A stretch of DNA of 45,391 bases. Origin: CAYLLN01 sp036496265. Lineage in GTDB: Bacteria; Planctomycetota; Planctomycetia; Pirellulales; Pirellulaceae. A program made the translations under genes and the position numbers. Under the pieces are notes generated by a model. The model was not told where the DNA came from. It saw nothing but the letters and a program-made list of their open reading frames with translations, and made no database searches. Of the stretch, positions 1 to 8,010 are shown one piece after another (position 1 is the first letter of the stretch; every line of letters starts with the position of its first letter). The DNA lies in the NCBI GenBank assembly GCA_036496265.1, contig DASXLL010000364.1, forward strand, positions 1 to 45,391, written 5' to 3'.

Positions 1-588
1 CGTGCCGGAATAGATGGCGTCGATATTCCAGGCATCGACTTCGACGGGAACGCCGCCGAGGGCCGTCACCGTATCGACGAGGAGCATCGCGCCGGCGTCG
101 TGAACGGCTTTGGAGATTTCCGGAATCGGCTGCCAGGCGCCCGTCGATGTTTCGGCCATGACGATGCCGACGACTTTGGGTTTTGCCGACGCCAACGCCG
201 CCTTCAAATCGTCAGGCGTGAAGACTTCACCCCAGGGGCGCTCGACTTTCGTCACTTTCGCCCCGGCCCGCTCGGAGACATCGACCATGCGCGAACCGAA
301 CACGCCGTTGACGCAAACGATCATTGAATCGCCCGGTTCGATGAGGTTGACGACCGTTGCCTCCATCCCCGCGCTGCCAGTGCCGCTGACCGCGAACGTC
401 ATTTGATTCTTCGTGCGGAACAAACCGCGGAGCATTTCTTGCAGGCCGGTCATCACCTCGAGGTAATACGGATCGAGGTGGCCGACGGTGCCCTTGGCGA
501 GCGCTTCGAGGACGCGCGGATGCGTGTCGCTGGGGCCGGGACCCATGAGAACACGAACGGGAGGCTGAAGTTCGGGAGCGGTGGGCAT
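1..588 (-). CDS. Class V aminotransferase (alanine-glyoxylate / serine-pyruvate type), N-terminal part
   Basis: The gene runs off the left edge, so only about 196 N-terminal residues are present. It begins MPTAPELQPPVRVLMGPGPS; the MGPGPS segment followed by the dimer-interface region (LDPYYLEVMTGLQEMLRGLF) is typical of PLP-dependent fold-type I, class V aminotransferases of the AGT/SPT family. A conserved glycine-rich stretch (AVSGTGSAGMEA) that holds the cofactor phosphate and the segment LLVDTVTALGG, whose Asp contacts the pyridine nitrogen of PLP, are both visible. The Schiff-base lysine lies beyond the window. The likely reaction is transfer of an amino group between alanine or serine and glyoxylate or pyruvate. 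The start at 588 is the only ATG that keeps the family N-terminus. A tandem heptamer lies just upstream (593-620). The next gene diverges from it. Confidence 0.9.
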   Translation of the reverse strand, partial: MPTAPELQPPVRVLMGPGPSDTHPRVLEALAKGTVGHLDPYYLEVMTGLQEMLRGLFRTKNQMTFAVSGTGSAGMEATVVNLIEPGDSMIVCVNGVFGSRMVDVSERAGAKVTKVERPWGEVFTPDDLKAALASAKPKVVGIVMAETSTGAWQPIPEISKAVHDAGAMLLVDTVTALGGVPVEVDAWNIDAIYSGT

Positions 589-592
589 AGGG

Positions 593-620
593 GCTCAGAG
601 ATCAGAGGTCAGAAATGAGG
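593..620. repeat. Tandem heptamer tract between divergent genes
   Basis: Three 7-bp units (GCTCAGA, GATCAGA, GGTCAGA) stand in tandem from 593 to 613, followed by a decayed fourth unit. No inverted partner is visible. It belongs to the heptamer repeat class seen at many other places in this window and lies 5 bp upstream of the aminotransferase start codon, inside its leader. Confidence 0.6.
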
Positions 621-716
621 AGGTGGCATTTTAGCATTTGGAGGCGGGCCAGGTGGTGAACGTCGCGTTGGCGCGATACGTTGTGCGATCATTGCATCCA
701 GGACAAGGAGCTGAAG

Positions 717-1607
717 ATGAACGCGAAGATATTGATAACGATCGCATGCTGCGTGACCGGCGCCGCGGCAGCATTCGGGCAAGAGAAAGGCAAGGCGGAG
801 CCAAAAGCGCCGGAGGGAGTGACCTGGGAAAAGGATGTGGTGTTTGGTAAAGGCGGCGAGACGGAGCTGCATTTGGATCTTGCGCGGCCGAAGGAGGCGG
901 GGAAGCCGTTGCCGTGCATTGTCGTGATCCACGGCGGCGGGTGGCGGGGCGGGAATTTCAAAGTCCATGTGCCGCAGATCTTTGAATTTGCGAAAGCCGG
1001 GTATGTGTCGGCGACGGTGCAATACCGTTTGGTTCCGGCGGCAAGATGGCCGGCGCAAATCGAGGATGTGAAATGTGCTGTGCGATACCTGCGGGCCAAT
1101 GCCGACAAATATGGCATCGATAAGCGGCGGTTGGGGGCGATTGGCTTCTCAGCCGGGGCGCACTTATCGATGTTGCTGGGAACCATGGACGAGAAGGACG
1201 GCTTAGAAGGGCAGGGGGGTAGCGAAGGCCAATCGAGCAAGGTTCAGGCGGTTGTTTCGTACTTCGGCCCGACCGATTTGGCGGCCAAAGACTTCCCCGT
1301 GCAAGTCAACGGCATGATTTATGATTTTTTAGGTGGCACTCCAGACGAAAAGAGCGGGAATTTCAAGGCGGCGTCGCCAGTGACGTACATCGACAAGGAC
1401 GACGCGCCGATTTTGATGTTCATGGGCACCAAAGACCGCCTGGTACCGTACAACCAGGCTTTCGAGCTGGCCGACGTGATGACCAAAGCTGGCCTGGGAG
1501 GGCGAGTGGAGCTGATTCTCGGCGCCGATCACGGCTGGGGCGGCGCGGAGTTGGTTAGAACCAGTATCGCCGGCACGGCCTTTTTTAATGAACACCTGAA
1601 GAAATAG
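717..1607 (+). CDS. Secreted alpha/beta hydrolase (esterase/lipase, BD-FAE-like)
   Basis: Residues 1-22 form a signal peptide (basic start, hydrophobic core, cleavage near FGQ), so the 296-aa enzyme is probably exported. The oxyanion-hole motif HGGGWRGG follows the first core strand. The nucleophile elbow is GFSAG, the catalytic Asp is in GTKDRLVPYNQA and the His is in GADHGWGG, so the triad is complete. This pattern is that of carboxylesterases of the BD-FAE / acetyl-xylan-esterase-like group; the natural substrate cannot be read from the sequence. The start at 717 is chosen over an upstream TTG (681) because an AAGGAG ribosome site sits 6 bp before it and it begins exactly at the signal peptide. 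Confidence 0.88.
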   Translation: MNAKILITIACCVTGAAAAFGQEKGKAEPKAPEGVTWEKDVVFGKGGETELHLDLARPKEAGKPLPCIVVIHGGGWRGGNFKVHVPQIFEFAKAGYVSATVQYRLVPAARWPAQIEDVKCAVRYLRANADKYGIDKRRLGAIGFSAGAHLSMLLGTMDEKDGLEGQGGSEGQSSKVQAVVSYFGPTDLAAKDFPVQVNGMIYDFLGGTPDEKSGNFKAASPVTYIDKDDAPILMFMGTKDRLVPYNQAFELADVMTKAGLGGRVELILGADHGWGGAELVRTSIAGTAFFNEHLKK

Positions 1608-1766
1608 CGTCCGGAGCAATCTTCGCTTAGGAGGAGAAATTTAATCAAACAAGTGTTTTTAATTGGAATCATCGTTTGTTAGAATCGGATTTTGGTCCGG
1701 AGGACGGGAAGAGGCAAACTACCGTCGTTCGTTCATCCTGGTTGGGGCTTATGAAGGGGATGAGAT

Positions 1767-2834
1767 ATGGACCAGAAGCATCGGACTGCGCGATTCACGG
1801 GCTTCACGCTCGTGGAACTCTTAGTCGTCATCGCCATTATCGGCGTCCTCGTGGCGCTGTTGTTGCCGGCGGTGCAAAGCGCCCGCGAGGCGGCGCGGCG
1901 CATGGGCTGCACCAACAAGCTGAAGCAGCTTGCTATCGCCTCCCACAATATTCACGACGTAACCGGCAGATTTCCGGCTGGAAACGCGTACCGTCTCGGT
2001 ACCGTCTCCCCTTGGAACAGCGGGTCCCAGTATTACTATTACGAAACCTGGGCGATTACGATTCTCCCGTACCTTGAGCAACCGGCCATTGCCCAATTTT
2101 GGGCTCCCACGACCCCCAATTCCTACAACGATCCGACTGGCAAACTGAACATTCTTCGCACGACAAAGCTCCAGATTTACAACTGCCCGTCAGACCCGAA
2201 TGTGTTTGTCGCACAGAATCCCGGTTCCTCAGACAGCAAGAGCGGGCCGCAAACGCTGCAATCTGGAAGCTTGCTGTTTATGCAGTCGAGCTATCGCGGC
2301 TGCGCGGGCACGACTTTTGGCGGCACGTCGTTCAAAGACGACACCGGCAGCAACGCCAATTGGGACGACGGTACGCAGACTTACCTCCTCGTGGGCTGGA
2401 ATCGAGGCATGCGCGGCGTTTTTCCGTCGGCCACCAAGTTCATGGGCGCCTCAGTTGATCCGACCCGAATTGCCGAGATCACCGACGGAACGGCCAACAC
2501 CCTCCTGTTCGGCGAGTACGCAACCGCCAAAGGCTCATTGAATCGGCGTTCGCTGTGGGCCTTTGCATATACCTCCTACAACTTGTCCGATGTCACGATC
2601 AATCAGCCGCGAACGTTGATTGCGGATTTCAACCAATGCGTGGCCATCCCGTCGCCACATAACGACAACAACCAGTGCAAGCGAGGCTGGAGTAGTCTGC
2701 ACGCCGGCGGCAGTATGAATTTTGCCTTCGCTGATGGCTCGGTGCATACCGTGAACAAAAATGTCGATATGACGCTCGTCATGCCCTCGCTCGGCTCGAT
2801 TGGCAACGGCGAATCAATCCAGGGCGACTACTAA
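1767..2834 (+). CDS. DUF1559 prepilin-like protein with N-terminal methylation motif
   Basis: This 355-aa protein carries a type IV prepilin / type II secretion pseudopilin leader at residues 11-35: GFTLVELLVVIAIIGVLVAL, with the usual processing Gly-Phe and Glu at +5. The segment LLPAVQSAREAARRMGC follows, which is diagnostic of the DUF1559 family that is greatly expanded in planctomycetes. Near the C-terminus is a His...Asp-Gly motif (HAGGSMNFAFADGSV), here with ten residues between His and Asp-Gly rather than the commoner nine. It probably sits in the envelope as a pseudopilin-like component; the function of the family is not known. An AAGGGG ribosome site lies 7 bp before the ATG. A small lipoprotein gene follows after 28 bp, a frequent pairing. 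Confidence 0.93.
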   Translation: MDQKHRTARFTGFTLVELLVVIAIIGVLVALLLPAVQSAREAARRMGCTNKLKQLAIASHNIHDVTGRFPAGNAYRLGTVSPWNSGSQYYYYETWAITILPYLEQPAIAQFWAPTTPNSYNDPTGKLNILRTTKLQIYNCPSDPNVFVAQNPGSSDSKSGPQTLQSGSLLFMQSSYRGCAGTTFGGTSFKDDTGSNANWDDGTQTYLLVGWNRGMRGVFPSATKFMGASVDPTRIAEITDGTANTLLFGEYATAKGSLNRRSLWAFAYTSYNLSDVTINQPRTLIADFNQCVAIPSPHNDNNQCKRGWSSLHAGGSMNFAFADGSVHTVNKNVDMTLVMPSLGSIGNGESIQGDY

Positions 2835-2862
2835 AACCTCGGCTGCGCCAGCAAACGACATA

Positions 2863-3291
2863 ATGCTTCGAAACTTGCTGATCGGAGGCGCTCTCGCAGT
2901 CGTCGCGGCCGGCTGTGGCGGCTCAGGCAACGCCGCTGCTGTCTCCGGAATCGTGACATTAGACGGAAAGCCGGCGCCGGATGTGGCCGTTACGTTTAAC
3001 CCCGTTTCGACGGACGGCAACAATGTTCCCGGACCTTCCGCATTCGGAGTGACAGGCGCCGATGGCCGTTATTCGCTGAAATTGATGGGCGAAGAAATCA
3101 AAGGCGCGACCGTCGGCAAGAATATCGTCCGCTTTTCGGCCTATGTGCCAACCGATCCCAACGTCGATGGCCCACCGAAGACCAAGCCCAAAACGAACGT
3201 TCCGTCGCGCTACTGGTCGGACTCTAGCATGCAGTTCGACGTGCCTCCCAAAGGGACGAAGACCGCGGATTTTGATCTTAAATCGCCGTAG
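2863..3291 (+). CDS. Small lipoprotein with carboxypeptidase-regulatory-like fold
   Basis: The 142-aa product starts MLRNLLIGGALAVVAAGCGG, a lipoprotein signal peptide with lipobox VAAGC and acylated Cys at about residue 17. The remainder reads as a single Ig-like beta domain (VSGIVTLDGKPAPDVAVTFNP ... GVTGADGRYSLKL), the carboxypeptidase-regulatory-like repeat common in planctomycete lipoproteins. Start 2863 is preferred to an upstream in-frame start inside the previous gene because it opens the lipoprotein signal. It is probably co-transcribed with the DUF1559 gene. A role as a membrane-anchored adhesion or scaffold module is inference. Confidence 0.85.
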   Translation: MLRNLLIGGALAVVAAGCGGSGNAAAVSGIVTLDGKPAPDVAVTFNPVSTDGNNVPGPSAFGVTGADGRYSLKLMGEEIKGATVGKNIVRFSAYVPTDPNVDGPPKTKPKTNVPSRYWSDSSMQFDVPPKGTKTADFDLKSP

Positions 3292-3301
3292 CTATCTTCA
3301 G

Positions 3302-3379
3302 CCGGGACCAAACCTGATCCCGGAGCGCCCGCAAATAGATCGTCAACTAGCGATTCTCCGGGAGCAAGTTTGCTCCCGG
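3302..3379. terminator. Two GC-rich hairpins between convergent genes
   Basis: Two inverted repeats lie between the lipoprotein gene (+) and the E2 gene (-): CCGGGA/TCCCGG at 3302-3323, and CCGGGAGC/GCTCCCGG around the 6-nt loop AAGTTT at 3358-3379. No T-run follows. They are well placed to stop transcription from both sides or to act as repeat elements; the two stems share the CCGGGA core. Confidence 0.5.
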
Positions 3380-3397
3380 CTGTTGGCAAGGGAGAAT

Positions 3398-4849
3398 TTA
3401 CGGCGCGAGCAACAGCCGGCTCGGCGCTTCCAGATAGTCGATCACGTCGTTGAGAAACCGCGAGGCAGTGGCGCCATCGACGAGGCGATGGTCGTAAGAA
3501 ATCGAGAGCGGCATCATTAGGCGGATGGCGATCTCGTCGTCGATCACGACCGGCATCTTACGCGACCGACCGACCAGAAGGATCGCGACTTCGGGAGTGT
3601 TGATAATCGGCGTGCTGTAAGTGCCGCCGATGGCGCCCAGATTGCTGATCGTGAACGTCGAGCCTTGCAGATCCGCTATGGAAAAACTGCCATCGCGAAC
3701 GTTTTCGGAAAGCTGCGCCAGCGCGCGAGCCACATCGGGAATGCTCAACCCGTCGGCGCCGCGCAACGAGGGCACGACGAGGCCGCGCTCGGTATCGACG
3801 GCGATGCCGATGTTGACGTATTCCTTGTAGACGATCTGGTCCTGCTCCAGATCGAGCGACGCGTTGATCGCCGGATGATGCTTGAGCGCGCTGGCGACCG
3901 CTTTGATCACGAACGGCAGGCTCGTGAGCTTGTTGCCCTTCTTTGCGTAGTCGTCTTTGCTCGACACGCGGAGGCGTTCCAGTTCCGTCACATCGGCGTC
4001 GTCAAAATTCGTCACCCGCGGGCAGGTCGTCCAAGATTCGTGCATCTTGGCGGCGATGATCTTGCGGATTTTGGAGAGCTTCTCCGGACGGATCGGTCCC
4101 CAGGTGTCGCGGGCAGTGGCAGTGCTCGGCTTACTGCTCGCTGCCGTTTGGCTCGCCTGACGGACGACGGCAAGCACATCCTCGCGCGTGACTCGGCCGC
4201 TAGGACCGGACCCGGTAACGCGAGCCAGATCGACGCCAACTTCGCGGGCGAAACGGCGAACGGCCGGCCCCGCGGCAACATGACCACCATCGTGCGTTGA
4301 CTCGGGGAGCGAAGGCTCCTCCTCCTTGGCAAGAGCCGGGGCCGCTTTGGGTTTCGCTTCGGCGGACGGCTTGGGCTGCTTGGGATGCGGCGGAGCCGGC
4401 GCGGCTTCATGCTTCGGCGGCGCTTCCCCAGCGGGCACGGCCGCGGGCTTGGATGGCGCTGCTGCGGCCTTGGGGGGCTTCGCCTCGGCGGCCTTCTGCG
4501 GCTGCTGGGCGGGACGCTGTTCTTTCGGCTCCTGGCCCTTTTCCGCAGCCTGCTTGGGCGTATCGGCTTGGGGAGCTACCTGTTTTTGAGCGGCCGGCTT
4601 GCTCTGGGCCTCCGCGGATTCCAAGGTCATGAGGAGCGTTCCCGAGGGGATGCTCTGGCCTGGATGAACATGGATTTTGGAGACCTTGCCGCCGGCGGAA
4701 CTGGGCACCTGCATAGTGGCTTTGCCCGTTTCCAGCTCGATAATGCCCTGATCCTTGGCGACGGTATCGCCCTCTTTCACGAGCAACTCAAGGACATCGC
4801 CAGTGTCGATGCCTTCGCCGAGGTTGGGGAGTTTAACTTCGATTGCCAT
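3398..4849 (-). CDS. aceF: Dihydrolipoyllysine acetyltransferase, E2 of pyruvate dehydrogenase
   Basis: The 483-aa protein has one lipoyl domain (about 1-78) with the lipoylated Lys43 in LETGKATMQ, a long Ala/Pro/Lys/Glu-rich flexible linker (about 80-185), a peripheral subunit-binding domain (about 193-230, AVRRFAREVGVDLARVTGSG) and a catalytic CoA-acyltransferase domain (about 250-483). The active-site motif is YDHRLVDG with His454 and Asp458. It moves the acetyl group from E1 to CoA in the cytosolic complex. It lies 86 bp downstream of the E1 gene on the same strand, so an E1-E2 operon is likely; E3 is encoded just upstream. A single lipoyl domain is shorter than the three of E. coli AceF but common elsewhere. 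Confidence 0.95.
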   Translation of the reverse strand: MAIEVKLPNLGEGIDTGDVLELLVKEGDTVAKDQGIIELETGKATMQVPSSAGGKVSKIHVHPGQSIPSGTLLMTLESAEAQSKPAAQKQVAPQADTPKQAAEKGQEPKEQRPAQQPQKAAEAKPPKAAAAPSKPAAVPAGEAPPKHEAAPAPPHPKQPKPSAEAKPKAAPALAKEEEPSLPESTHDGGHVAAGPAVRRFAREVGVDLARVTGSGPSGRVTREDVLAVVRQASQTAASSKPSTATARDTWGPIRPEKLSKIRKIIAAKMHESWTTCPRVTNFDDADVTELERLRVSSKDDYAKKGNKLTSLPFVIKAVASALKHHPAINASLDLEQDQIVYKEYVNIGIAVDTERGLVVPSLRGADGLSIPDVARALAQLSENVRDGSFSIADLQGSTFTISNLGAIGGTYSTPIINTPEVAILLVGRSRKMPVVIDDEIAIRLMMPLSISYDHRLVDGATASRFLNDVIDYLEAPSRLLLAP

Positions 4850-4853
4850 GGAA

Positions 4854-4933
4854 ATTTGGGATTTCAGATTTGGGATTTCAGATTTGGGATTTCGGGGTCA
4901 CAAATCCCCAATCATAAATCCCAAATCCCAAAC
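4854..4933. repeat. Heptamer dyad element between aceE and aceF
   Basis: Units ATTTGGG and ATTTCAG/ATTTCGG alternate for six copies (4854-4895), followed after a short spacer by reverse-complement units (AAATCCC, 4902-4933). The whole spacer between E1 and E2 consists of this element and could fold into a long hairpin with several possible registers. Confidence 0.75.
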
Positions 4934-4935
4934 GA

Positions 4936-7710
4936 TTACGCAAAATACGGATCGATCTTTTCCGGATTCACGCCCAGGTCTTCAATCGCCTTCGTCACAA
5001 AGCCGGCGTCGAACTGACCAAGCTTGTGCAGGCGATAGAGCGTCGCGAGCGCGATAGATTCGGCATCGACTTCGAAGTGGCGGCGGAGCGATTCACGCGT
5101 TTCGCTGCGACCGAGACCGTCGGTGCCCAGGGCAAAATAATCGCCCGGCACCCAGCGACCGATTTGTTCCGGCAACGCTCGCACATAGTCCGACGCGGCA
5201 ACGAACACACCTTTTTCGCCGGCCAGCGATTGCTCGACATAGCTTTTTCGCGGCGGCTGATCCGGGTGCAGCATGTTCCAGTGCTCGCAGGCATGCGCGT
5301 CGCGGCGCAGCTCGGTATAGCTGGTGACGCTCCACACGTTCGACGCGATTTGATAACGCTCGGCAAGCAGTTCTTGCGCGGCCAGCACATGCCGGAGGAT
5401 TGCCCCGCTGCCAAACAAGTTGACTTTGATCTTCGCGCCGGCAATTTCTGTCGATTTCAATTTGTAGATGCCGCGGACGACGCCTTCTTCGATGCCAGCG
5501 GGCATCGCAGTGTGCACATAGTTCTCGTTACCGGACATCAGGTAATAAATGGCCGTATCGCCGTCTTCGTACAGCCGCTTGAGGCCCGCGAGAACGATGA
5601 TCGCCATCTCGTAGGCGTATGCCGGGTCGTATGCTCGCACATTAGGGAACGCAATCGCATTCAGTAAGCTATGACCGTCTTGATGCTGCAATCCCTCGCC
5701 ATTGAGCGTCGTGCGCCCGGCCGTTCCACCGATCAAAAAGCCCTTAGCCCGCATGTCCTGAGCCGCCCAGATCAGATCGCCGATCCGCTGGAAGCCGAAC
5801 ATCGAATAATAGATGAAGAACGGAATCATATTGATTCCGTGTGAGCTATAAGCCGTGCCGGCCGCGTTGAAGCTCGACATGGAGCCGGCTTCGGTGATGC
5901 CTTCTTCGAGAATCTGGCCGTTGATCGATTCCTTGTACTTGGCGATTTGCTCGGAATCGACCGGCTCGTAGAGCTGGCCGACGTGCGAATAGATGCCGAT
6001 CTCGGCGAACATGCCTTCCATGCCAAACGTCCGCGATTCGTCGGGCACGATCGGCACGACGTATTTGCCGATTTTTTTGTCGCGACAAAGTTTTCTCAGC
6101 AGCCGCACGAACGCCATCGTCGTGGACATTTCTTTGCCCTGGCTGCCGCCGAGAAACTCTTTATAGTCGTCGATTCGCGGCACTTCCGTCCGCGGGTGCT
6201 TCGTTGGCCGCGATGGCACGCTGCCGCCAAGAGCTTCCCGCCGCTCGCGCAGGTATTTCATCTCCGCACTGTTTTCCGGCGGCTTATAGAACGGCGCGCT
6301 GGCCACTTCTTCGTCGGAAATCGGAATGCCGAACCGCGTGCGGAACTCGTATAGCTCCTCTTCGTTCAGCTTTTTGTTGTTGTGCGCGATGTTCCGGCCT
6401 TCGCCCGCTTCGCCCAGGCCGTAACCCTTGACGGTCTTGGCCAGAATGACTGTCGGCTGGCCTTTGTGTTCGACGGCAGCTTGAAACGCCGCGAAAACTT
6501 TTTCCGGATCGTGGCCACCACGCCGGAGCTTCTCGAGTCGTTCGTCAGATAAATTCTCGATGAGTTGCAGCAGTTCCGGATACTTGCCGAAAAAGTGCTC
6601 GCGAATGTACTTCCCGTCGCTCACTTTGTATTTTTGATATTGGCCATCGACGACTTCACCCATCCGCTTCACGAGGAGGCCGGTCTCATCCTTATCGAGC
6701 AGCGGATCCCAATCGTCGCCCCAGATCACCTTGATCACATTCCAACCGGCGCCGATGAACAGTCCCTCCAGCTCCTGAATGATCTTGCCGTTGCCGCGGA
6801 CCGGCCCGTCCAGCCGCTGCAGGTTGCAGTTGACGACGAAGATCAGGTTGTCGAGCTGTTCGCGGCCGGCCAGCGTGATGGCGCCGAGGGTTTCCGGTTC
6901 ATCACATTCACCATCGCCCAGAAATGCCCACACATGGCGGCCGCTCGTGTCCTTGATGCCACGGTCTTTGATGTATTCATCAAATCGGGCCTGATAAATG
7001 GCCATGATCGGCCCGAGGCCCATCGAGACCGTCGGAAATTCCCAAAAGTCGGGCATTAGCCACGGATGCGGATAGCTCGACAATCCGCGGACCGGCTCCA
7101 ACTCGCGGCGAAAGTGTTCGAGATTTTCTTCGCTCAGCCGGCCTTCGAGAAACGCCCGCGAATACATGCCCGGCGATGCGTGTCCTTGGAAATAAATCAG
7201 GTCGCCGCTGTAGCCATCTTCGCCGCGGCCGCGGAAGAAGTGATTGAAACCGACTTCATACAGCGTCGCGGACGACGCGAACGTCGAAATGTGCCCACCG
7301 AGACTATCAAAGTGCTTATTCGCCTTGTGCACCATCGCCATCGCGTTCCAGCGAATGATGCTCTTAATCCGCCGCTCCAATTCGCGATTCCCCGGATATC
7401 GCGGCTGCTGACTGTGATGGATCGTGTTGATATACGGCGTGTTCAGCGCGTACGGTAACTCCACGCCCGCCTGTCGAGCTTTACGGTCGAGAACGGCCAA
7501 AAGCTGCTTGACCCGCTCCGGCCCTTTTGTGCTCAACACATATTCCAGCGAATCGAGCCATTCCTTGGTCTCGACCGGATCGATATCCTGCGGCGGCACT
7601 GGCGTGATATGCGGCCCATCGCCATTGGCGACTATTGCTTCATCAGTGGCGACCGCCGTGCCATCGGCACCAAGATTTTGATCATCGGCGTTATGGTTTT
7701 GTTCGTCCAT
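4936..7710 (-). CDS. aceE: Pyruvate dehydrogenase E1, homodimeric type
   Basis: The 924-aa product matches the length and layout of single-chain AceE rather than the alpha/beta heterotetramer. The thiamine-diphosphate motif GDGE (about 265-268) through NCNLQ (about 294-298) is intact, and HHSQQPRYPGNRELERR and HASPGMYSRAFLEGRL match the conserved N-terminal region. It decarboxylates pyruvate and reductively acetylates the E2 lipoyl group. The start at 7710 (MDEQNHNADD) is preferred because an AGGGA ribosome site precedes it and the in-frame ATG nine codons earlier (7737) adds only a short polar extension; either gives a non-conserved acidic tail. It is followed by aceF, and E3 lies upstream on the same strand. 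Confidence 0.95.
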   Translation of the reverse strand: MDEQNHNADDQNLGADGTAVATDEAIVANGDGPHITPVPPQDIDPVETKEWLDSLEYVLSTKGPERVKQLLAVLDRKARQAGVELPYALNTPYINTIHHSQQPRYPGNRELERRIKSIIRWNAMAMVHKANKHFDSLGGHISTFASSATLYEVGFNHFFRGRGEDGYSGDLIYFQGHASPGMYSRAFLEGRLSEENLEHFRRELEPVRGLSSYPHPWLMPDFWEFPTVSMGLGPIMAIYQARFDEYIKDRGIKDTSGRHVWAFLGDGECDEPETLGAITLAGREQLDNLIFVVNCNLQRLDGPVRGNGKIIQELEGLFIGAGWNVIKVIWGDDWDPLLDKDETGLLVKRMGEVVDGQYQKYKVSDGKYIREHFFGKYPELLQLIENLSDERLEKLRRGGHDPEKVFAAFQAAVEHKGQPTVILAKTVKGYGLGEAGEGRNIAHNNKKLNEEELYEFRTRFGIPISDEEVASAPFYKPPENSAEMKYLRERREALGGSVPSRPTKHPRTEVPRIDDYKEFLGGSQGKEMSTTMAFVRLLRKLCRDKKIGKYVVPIVPDESRTFGMEGMFAEIGIYSHVGQLYEPVDSEQIAKYKESINGQILEEGITEAGSMSSFNAAGTAYSSHGINMIPFFIYYSMFGFQRIGDLIWAAQDMRAKGFLIGGTAGRTTLNGEGLQHQDGHSLLNAIAFPNVRAYDPAYAYEMAIIVLAGLKRLYEDGDTAIYYLMSGNENYVHTAMPAGIEEGVVRGIYKLKSTEIAGAKIKVNLFGSGAILRHVLAAQELLAERYQIASNVWSVTSYTELRRDAHACEHWNMLHPDQPPRKSYVEQSLAGEKGVFVAASDYVRALPEQIGRWVPGDYFALGTDGLGRSETRESLRRHFEVDAESIALATLYRLHKLGQFDAGFVTKAIEDLGVNPEKIDPYFA

Positions 7711-7847
7711 CGAATCCCTGTGGGAAACGCGCGGCAAACGTGATACCGAGCACTGGTTTAGCGAAAGATGTATTCCCGCTAATCGGGAAAACTAAGGCGG
7801 GATGTGAAATTATACGCCGCTACCGCCATTTCGTCGCGGGTACGTGG

Positions 7848-7866
7848 GGTAGGCTTCCAGCCTGCC
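7848..7866. repeat. Short hairpin with TCC loop
   Basis: The arms GGTAGGCT and AGCCTGCC pair over 8 bp (one G-T wobble) around the loop TCC. It lies in the leader between lpdA and aceE (both minus strand) and resembles other short hairpins in this window that keep a TCC/CTCCGT loop while the stem changes. Confidence 0.5.
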
Positions 7867-7871
7867 CTGCC

Positions 7872-7943
7872 AGGGGTCGGGAGTCGATTGCGAATCACGC
7901 CCTCTAACTATGTTGATTCAACCGCAATCGACTCCCGACCCCT
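7872..7943. repeat. Perfect 21-bp inverted repeat
   Basis: The 21-nt arm at 7872-7892 is repeated exactly in reverse complement at 7923-7943, with a 30-nt spacer. It stands in the roughly 300-bp spacer between lpdA and aceE. It may be a terminator for lpdA, a leader structure for aceE or a remnant of a small mobile element; no target duplication or transposase was seen. The rest of 7711-8010 shows no gene. Confidence 0.75.
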
Positions 7944-8010
7944 TCATGGTCGACAACCATTACGCTGTCCCCGCTTTGTGCCTCGGCTTTCGCCGTATTT
8001 TTGGCAACTG

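Noticed and set aside
1629..1685. Strong AGGAGG site at 1629-1634 followed by a short GTG frame (1653-1682)
   Set aside because: The frame is only nine codons and the site is not at a usable distance from a longer gene; the DUF1559 gene has its own ribosome site.
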